A stretch of DNA of 64,000 nt from Meloidogyne chitwoodi (taxonomy: Eukaryota > Nematoda > Chromadorea > Rhabditida > Meloidogynidae): assembly GCA_015183035.1 (NCBI GenBank), contig JACZZP010000015.1, forward strand, positions 1,922,001 through 1,986,000, in the 5' to 3' direction. The notes beneath the pieces are model-generated. The model had not been told where the DNA came from. It worked only from the letters and a program-made list of their open reading frames with translations, and searched no databases. Position numbers and translations under genes: made by a program. Numbering within the stretch: position 1 is the stretch's first letter; each line of letters begins with the position of its first letter. Positions 57,501-64,000 of this stretch are shown here, one piece after another.

Positions 57501-60500
57501 TTAATTTAAAAATACCTCCAAATCCAAGACCCATAGAATAAAATATTTGTGTAGCAGCATCTAACCATACATCTGGTTCCCACAAACGAGAAAGCTAAAA
57601 ATAATATTTTTTAAATTTATTTTTTAAATTTTCCTTGTAATCTAACCAATGATGAAAGAGGGAAAAATATTTTTTTGCTTAAATAATATTTTTCGAAAAT
57701 GCGCTAGAACATAAACTAAACCCTTAGGGAAAAATTAATCCAATCCCAAAAAAAAATCGCGTGCAAATTTTTAATTTTATGTAATTCTCTACCTGAAAGA
57801 CAGCCCAATCCAAAAATGAAATTTGTTTTAAAAAACAAAATTTATTTTTTAAAATAACCCGAAGAAACGCGCTTATAAAATCCTTGACCACTTTGGCATT
57901 AAAATAAATAAATTTATATAGAACAATTTAAAAAAAAAAATAAATTAAGGGAAAAGCAAGGAAAAAACATTTAAAACAAATATTTATTAAAGCAAATTCA
58001 GCGAGGGGTATCAGAGTAGAAAAAATATTTAAAATCCAAAAATTTTAGGATAATTTTCCTCGCTGATTTAAATGTGGAAAAAAACGATTAAAGGGATATT
58101 TTAAAGAGAAAAGGTTTGGCGAGTGAAAAAAAGGTTTAACAAAATTATTGGAGTATAAGAAAAAGCAAGGTAAATTTAAAAAAAAAAATTTGAGATTAAT
58201 TAAGAAGTATTTTAATAAATTTATATATTTTAGATAGAATTATAAAGAAAATAAATAAATAGTTAAATAAACAATTAAAAATAAAATGTAAAATTTTTCC
58301 AATGTTTTTTACCTTAAATTTAGTACAAATTAATTAATTTTTTTAATTAAAATAAACACTGGATAATAATAAATAAGTATAAAAATTTATAAGACAAAAA
58401 ATAAATAAAAAAGGCAATTTAGAAAAATATAATTGGACTATAATTTTGTTAAAAAAAAATATTTTTTATTAAAAAAATCCAACTAGTAGCTTTTTAAAAC
58501 AATAAAACGCTATGCGTTTAAAAAAGCTACTAATTGGATTTGATTAAAAATAAACTTTAAAAAATAAACTTTTAAAAAATTAAAATTAATTAAAATAAAA
58601 AGTTTATTTAGTCCAATTAATTTTTAAAAATAAATAATTAAAGTAAAAAAATAATAAAAAATAGAAAAAAAAAAGAAGGGCGGCCAAAGTGGGGCATCGA
58701 ACGAAAAATTGAGTTGGTTGAATCAAAACAACAAAACAAACAATTTGCCGCGCGGCCTAATTTAAAGGCCAAAAATTGTTTTCTAAAAATACTACAATTT
58801 TCTAGATTTTTTTGATTAAATAAAATTTTGATTTTTTTTAAAAATAACAAAAAAAATTTCCAAAAATTTCTGAAATTATTAAAAAATTTCTTACTTAAAA
58901 AATTAATAAAAAATTAAAAAAATTCTCTAAAAATTCTATTTAAATAAAAAAAAACTCACGTCCGGAGTGATCATATAAAGAAGACCATCAGTTGCTCCAG
59001 GCAATAGAATTGAGCGAAACATAAACGCAGTAAGCACAAAATAAGGGAAAGTAGCTGTTAAGTACATTACCTTAATTTTTTAAAATTAATTAAATAAATT
59101 TAAAAATTAAAATAAATTAAAAATAAATTTGAAATAATTATAAGATTTAAATTAGGACAATTTAGAAATAAAAAATATTACTTTTTTAAATTAAAAAAAT
59201 TAGTCCAACTAGTAGCTTTTCAAAACAAACAGTAAAACACTATGCGTTTGAAAAAGCTACTAGTTGGAGTTGATTAAAAATAAACTTTAAAAATTAAATA
59301 AACTTGCTCACTTTTCCACTACTTTTAATTCCTCTCATCACACAAAGGTAAATTACAAACCAAGCAAAAACTAGGCAAAAAGTCATATGCCAAGTAAACC
59401 CACCAAAATGACCAATTGAACTAAAATTAGATTTTAAAAAATAAATAAAAAAATTAATAATACTCTGAAGTATCTATTGCAACTCTATTCCAAAAATAAT
59501 TTGCTGGTGTAGAGGATTGAACACATTCGGTTATATTTGTACCATTAGGTAATTTTGGACAATTCTGAATTAATTTTTTAAATTAAAAAAAAAGTTAAAA
59601 AAAATTAAAAAAACTCACAATCCATGGCAATTCAAAGGTAAAAGATTTGAAAAGGTAGTAGAATACCCAAGTTAAAATAACATTGTAGTAAAGACTGACT
59701 AAATAGGAAACAATTGCTGCAGCAACACCAACACCTTTTTTAATAAATTAATTAAAAAATTTTTTTTTAAATAATTATTTTACCTCCAAGATATGGATGT
59801 ATAGCATTCCATACACCTACTGGACCTGTTCTTAATTTTTGACCAATGCCAAGTTCAATAAGGAAAAGTGGAATACCCTCGATTACCATCATCTAAAATA
59901 AATATATTAATTAAACTTGAAATAAAACACAAAATTATTTTTCCTTTATAATTAGAATATTTTCTCAAAATTTATTTTCCGGAAAGTATAGAATACAAAA
60001 ACAAATTAATTTACAATTCCGGAAAGTGTAGAAACATTAACAAAAATAAATTAAAAGAAAGTTTTCTGGAAAAACAAACTTTCCGGAATAATTATTTAAT
60101 TAAACTTGAAACTAAAAAATATAAAACTTTACAATAAGATAGGGTATCAAAAAGGCTCCTCCTCCGTTCTTTTGCAACAAAAAGGGAAATCGCCAAACAT
60201 TTCCTTAAAAATAAATTAATTAAAAAAACAAAAAATATATTTTATTTACCAAATCCAACAGCATAAGATATTACACCCATAAAAAATTGCATTTTATTAT
60301 CCCAACCTTCACGGCCGTCATCGTCGGATATATCCTTTTAAATTTTAAAAATTTAAACTTTTTAATTTAAATAAAAAATATTAAATACCATCATATCACT
60401 ACTAGATCCATTAGCAATTCCATTTTCACCTTCTTCCAATAGATTTGGACGCAAAGAGTGATTATTATTATTATTGCTACTAAACATTACTCTGCTACCA

Positions 60501-60985
60501 TTAATTTTTGGCTTTTTAGATTCAATAGGACCAATTTCATCTCTTTCATCTTCCTCTTCTTCATCCTCATCATCTTCTTCTTCTACATTTAAATCTGGTG
60601 AAGGAGAAGAACTGCTTCTATTTCTCATACGACCATTTGTCTAAAAAATAAAATAAATTATAGGTATATCAAAACACAAGTCAAAAAATTAGATAAGAAA
60701 ACCTTTACGGAAAAAACAAAATACAAGAAAGTAATATTTTACAAAATTCCGGAAAAATACAAAAGAAAAAGTTTTCCGGAAAAAATAATAAAAAATTAAA
60801 AAAGTTGTATTTCACACCTTTAAATGTTTGTCTGCTACCAAAAGCCTTCTATGACTACTTTGTTCATTTGGAAGCTGAAGAAAACCGGTACGATTATAGG
60901 TAACAATATTATTATCATTATCAATGTTGCTTCCAACTCCTTTTGATTTTTTTGTGGAAGTAGGTGGCCCAGGAATTTTTGACAT
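54530..60985 (-). CDS. SLC6-family sodium-dependent neurotransmitter/amino-acid transporter
   Basis: Start [20 protein letters not shown] at 60985. A long cytoplasmic head has a Glu/Asp block (60540-60600). Then the SLC6 core: [40 protein letters not shown] (TM1, with the sodium/substrate-site N-V-W-R-F-P), [15 protein letters not shown], a large loop with NGTNITECV (N-glycosylation), [40 protein letters not shown] (TM6, substrate site), [56 protein letters not shown], and [20 protein letters not shown]. The C-tail is long, with His, Asn, Gln and Lys-rich parts, ending [10 protein letters not shown] at 54530. All twelve helices seem present. The substrate cannot be told from sequence; sequence style is closer to the orphan/amino-acid branch than to the monoamine one. 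Introns carry TTCCGGAA clusters and several inserted repeats, notably 57600-58930. Confidence 0.93.
54830..55025. repeat. foldback element in the last SLC6 intron
   Basis: TGATAGCTCTGATTCTGCTCTATTTTTT (from 54826) is inverted as ATAGAACAGAATCAGGACTATCGA (to 55021); further in, ATTTTATCATTATTTAACAAAAAG pairs with CTTTTTGTTAAATGATGATAAAAT. Same style as the TATAACTTT foldback family. Confidence 0.8.
58260..58870. repeat. dispersed repeat with AAACACTGGATAATAA, copy 2 (SLC6 intron)
   Basis: The same ordered landmarks as 19430-19960: AATAAACACTGGATAATAA (58350), ATAAGACAAAAAAT, CGGCCAAAGTGGGGCATCGA (58681), AGGCCAAAAATTGTTTTCTA, ACAATTTTCTAGAT. A CCAACTAGTAGC hairpin is nested at 58478-58540. 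No ORF. Confidence 0.65.
58478..58540. repeat. small hairpin element CCAACTAGTAGCTTTT, copy in SLC6 intron
   Basis: Arms AATCCAACTAGTAGCTTTTT and AAAAAGCTACTAATTGGATT enclose a loop containing AAACGCTATGCGTTT, itself a small palindrome. Confidence 0.8.
59196..59265. repeat. small hairpin element CCAACTAGTAGCTTTT, second copy in the SLC6 gene
   Basis: Arms AGTCCAACTAGTAGCTTTTC and GAAAAAGCTACTAGTTGGAG; loop with AAACACTATGCGTTT. The downstream text GATTAAAAATAAACTTTAAAA is shared with the copy at 58478. Confidence 0.85.
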
Positions 60986-63900
60986 TAAAAATAAATTTTT
61001 TTAATCTAAAAATAAATAAAAAATTAAATTAATAAATAAAAAGAACACTCCTTTTTTAACAATAAATAAACATAAAAAAAGGTTAAAAAATAATAATAAA
61101 ATTATTTATTACTAGAAATAACTGATAAGCGTAGAAAGAGGTGAACATTAAAAAATAAAGTACATAATAATAAAAATGACGTAAGGTAAAAAAGAGGTTA
61201 ACAGGGAAATGGAAGAAAGTACATTTGAGGAAAATAAAGTAATTTTCCGGAAACTTTTTTTTTATAAATTGTAAAAAATTAATAAAACATTTTTTACAAT
61301 TTGTAAACTTTAATAAAACTTTTTCTTCACAAGTTGTGAAACTTTTTTTGTAAAAAATGAAATAAACGTTAAAATAATACATATTTTATTTATCAAAAAT
61401 ATATTATATTTTTAAAAATAAATAAAAACATAATGAATATTTTTTAAATTTTTCAATGAAATAAATTGATATAAAAATAGGTAATAAATAAAATTGTATT
61501 ATTTTTTTGGCCGATACATTTTTGTTTTAAATCAATTTACAATGTGTTTTATAATATTTTTATCAATTTTAGGGTCAAAAAGCAGTCTTTTATTTTTTAA
61601 TTTATTATTTTTGGGCGTAGGTGGAGACACGCATGACTTTTTTTAAATTTTATTTTTATAAGTATTTTTTAAATTTATTTTAATTAATAAATATAAAAAT
61701 ATTATTTAAAGTATAACAAAAAAAAATATAAGAAAATTAGGATTAAATTTTTCTTGATTAAAATAATTTTCAATAAATATAATAAAATAAAGCAGACATT
61801 TCTGTATAATAAAAAATTTAAAGTAGATAAAAATCTTTAAGCTTGCGAAGGATATTATTTAAGTAAACAAGCCTTCCAACAATGTGACTCTTATGCGAAA
61901 TAAGCTTTTCTAATTTAAAAAAAATTATATTTAATAAAATTTATTTTGTGAATCATCAAAAAAAGACTGATAGAATAAAAAATTAAAGTATAAATAAAAA
62001 TGGAGTTTTTATTTAAATAAAGTATCAAGTCACTTGGTTAAGTAAAGAACAAACATCAAAACTCAATAATTAATTCTTAATTTTTTAAAATAATTAAAAA
62101 TAAATAGAAGATAAATTATTTTACAAAATTATAAAAAATTAGAATTTTTTAAAACCAGAATTTTAAGTTAGGATCAAAAAATTGAAGAAAAAGCCTGTTT
62201 TTGGAGGTTTTTTAATTATAACCTTAAGCAAAATTTATCTAAAATAATGAATCATAATTTATTTTGTAGTAAATTAAATTCTCTATCGAATGATATAAAA
62301 TATTTGCCAAATTGTTTATTAATTAGAGAGTTATGAATTAAATTGTAAGTATAACACAAAACAAGAAACGTCATAAATTCGCTAAATAATTCTGGAAAAA
62401 GAAAAAAATTGAAGAGAGAAGATTAAAATACATACATAAATAAAATATATATTATTTGTTTTAATAATGTGTAAATAAAAAATTAAATTTTTATTAGTAA
62501 AAGATGAAAAGTGAAGTAGTATGTAATAGGAAACATTAAGAAAATAAACTTGAAAAAAGCGTGAGAGTAATTAATATACATCTTAGCAATAAATTTAAGC
62601 ATTTCATCATTCTTATGATATTCAATTTCTAAATATTGTTTTTTGTCCAAAAATTATTTAATAAGAAATTGAATAAGATATTTAAAATAAAGCGGAAGGC
62701 ACGCCTCTGTAGAAAAAAAGTTTCAGTCAGAAATGTAAAGAATAATTATTAAAAACAAACTTAAGTTTGTTTTTAATAATATTTCACAAACTTAAGTTTG
62801 TTTTTAATGATATTTCACAAACTTAAGTTTGTTTTTAATGATATTTCACAAACTTAAGTTTGTTTTTAATGATATTTCACAAACTTAAGTTTGTTTTTAA
62901 TAATATTTCACAAACTTAAGTTTGTTTTTAATGATATTTCACAAACTTAAGTTTGTTTTTAATGATATTTCACAAACTTAAGTTTGTTTTTAATGATATT
63001 TCACAAACTTAAGTTTGTTTTTAATAAATTATTTTCTAAGTTTCTATTTAAATATAAAAGCTTATTAATTTCCGATTTTAAGTAAAAATCTATTTTAGTT
63101 AAATAAAGTTGTATAACTGGGTCTAGACTTAAAATAAGATAACTCAATATAATTTTGATTTCTCCAATATTTTTTGTTTTGACACACAAAGAAGATTGAT
63201 AAATTACTAGAAAAATGAGTAAAAAAGCTTAAAATAAAAAAGGAAAGGTATGTCTAAAAAAATTTTTTTGGCGTTTAAGTGGATCAATTTCAAATACGTC
63301 GGAAGTAAAAAAAGTATAAAGAAAAATATAAAGGCGAGAATAAAAATGAAAAGCGGGAAAGGAGAGAAGTTATAATAAGAGAGGAATTTCATAATGATGG
63401 ATTTTTTAATCTGTTGTTTAAAAAGAAAAAAGGGGAAAGACTTTTTTTAATAAAAAGAATGGAAATTTAGAAAAAGAGAGAGAGGGAACACGATTTTTAA
63501 AAATGATGTACTATTTTGAAAAGAACAGAATTTTACAAAATCGTAAAATTAAATTAAAAAACATATCTTTTGTAATAAAATGTGTTTAAAATGTAAAAAA
63601 CAAGTTTAAAAAAATTAATTGAAATTAAAACTGACAATAAAACTTAAGATTGTTTTACAATTGTAAAACTACAACTTGAGAAACTTAAGTATGTTTCAGG
63701 TTGTAAATTAAGAAAGCAATAATATTCTATAAAACACGTTTTTATATTCTTTAAATTAAATAAAATAAAATTATTTAAGTGTGAGTTTAGTCGCATGGCT
63801 TTTTAAAAATCTAAAACACGTGAGAAGTTGGGAAAGAAAAAAAATCTTGGATGAAATTTTTTTAAAGAAAAATAGAAAAGAAAAATGATTAGAAAAAAAT

Positions 63901-64000
63901 AAATAAACCAATTTTACAGTAACAAGTTTGAGGAATATAAAATGGGAGAATGATTAATGAGAAAATTGTAACAATAAATTTGTAAAACATAAAGAAAAAA
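60986..64000. other. 3-kb intergenic region upstream of the SLC6 gene
   Basis: No exon series is visible. 62200-62340 is a single arm of the TATAACTTT family (AATTCTCTATCGAATGATAT). 62752-63023 is the 31-bp palindrome array. 63200-63560 is purine-rich (GAAAAGCGGGAAAGGAGAG) with a few loose AACTTAAG words further on. 61610-61640 (GGGCGTAGGTGGAGACACGC) is a short GC-richer word I cannot assign. Confidence 0.6.
62752..63023. repeat. nine-copy 31-bp array with a palindromic core ACAAACTTAAGTTTGT
   Basis: CTTAAG cores lie at 62760, 62791, 62822, 62853 and so on to 63008, exactly 31 bp apart. The unit is ACAAACTTAAGTTTGT followed by TTTTAATGATATTTC or TTTTAATAATATTTC. The 16-bp core is a perfect palindrome in all copies, while the linker alternates at one base. 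Single CTTAAG words persist at 63640 and 63683. Confidence 0.95.

Noticed and set aside
62752..63023. CRISPR-like regular repeat
   Set aside because: Eukaryotic context, no variable spacers, and the repeat is a near-complete 31-bp satellite unit.

Overview
The window is AT-rich nuclear DNA of a nematode. Genes are split into short exons by small A/T introns with ...TTTTAG or ...TTTCAG acceptors, several start codons sit right behind a TTTTAG acceptor (compatible with spliced-leader trans-splicing), and the gene set fits: Cys-type secreted glutathione peroxidase, Drosha, an SLC6 transporter, CPG4-like cysteine-rich proteins. A root-knot nematode (Meloidogyne-like) is my best guess; that is inference from composition and gene style, not a search result.

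Layout. 1-749 (-): 5' part of an unrecognised gene. 1198-3384 (+): acidic coiled-coil protein. 4274-8331 (+): secreted protein with about five fibronectin type III domains, behind a 120-bp higher-order minisatellite. 8687-10727 (-): secreted glutathione peroxidase. 13788-19252 (-): trypsin-like protease joined to a CPG4-like region (copy A). 19.3-23.6 kb: dense block of mobile elements. 23880-30666 (-): Drosha. 30885-31426: inverted duplication carrying a 33-codon ORF. 31552-32704 (-) and 32961-34557 (+): ALYREF and NSE3/MAGE from a shared 256-bp promoter. 34648-35342 (-): small coiled-coil protein. 35980-37930 (-): ethanolamine-phosphate cytidylyltransferase. 39046-39446 (-): coiled-coil plus Gly-rich fragment. 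41545-41647 (-): 5S-rRNA-like relic. 43902-46940 (+): single-pass membrane protein with a DSL-like Cys region. 48273-52421 (+): protease/CPG4 copy B, followed by truncated copy C at 53206-53730. 54530-60985 (-): SLC6 transporter. 60986-64000: intergenic, with a 31-bp palindrome array.

The most unusual material is (1) the protease/CPG4-like family with an intact-triad copy containing an in-frame stop, a copy with altered oxyanion-hole and activation motifs, and a two-exon remnant; (2) two hAT-type non-autonomous elements with 8-bp target duplications, both carrying a tRNA-like pol III module; (3) several very long palindromes able to form hairpin RNA, present next to an intact Drosha gene; (4) introns filled with loosely tandem copies of one short core (CAAGTTTATT, ATTCTGATT or TTCCGGAA), one of which has become coding sequence; (5) a nine-copy palindrome array with exact 31-bp spacing.

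Exon borders were read by eye from splice signals and reading-frame continuity. Gene ends are given at the start and stop codons; UTRs are not annotated.
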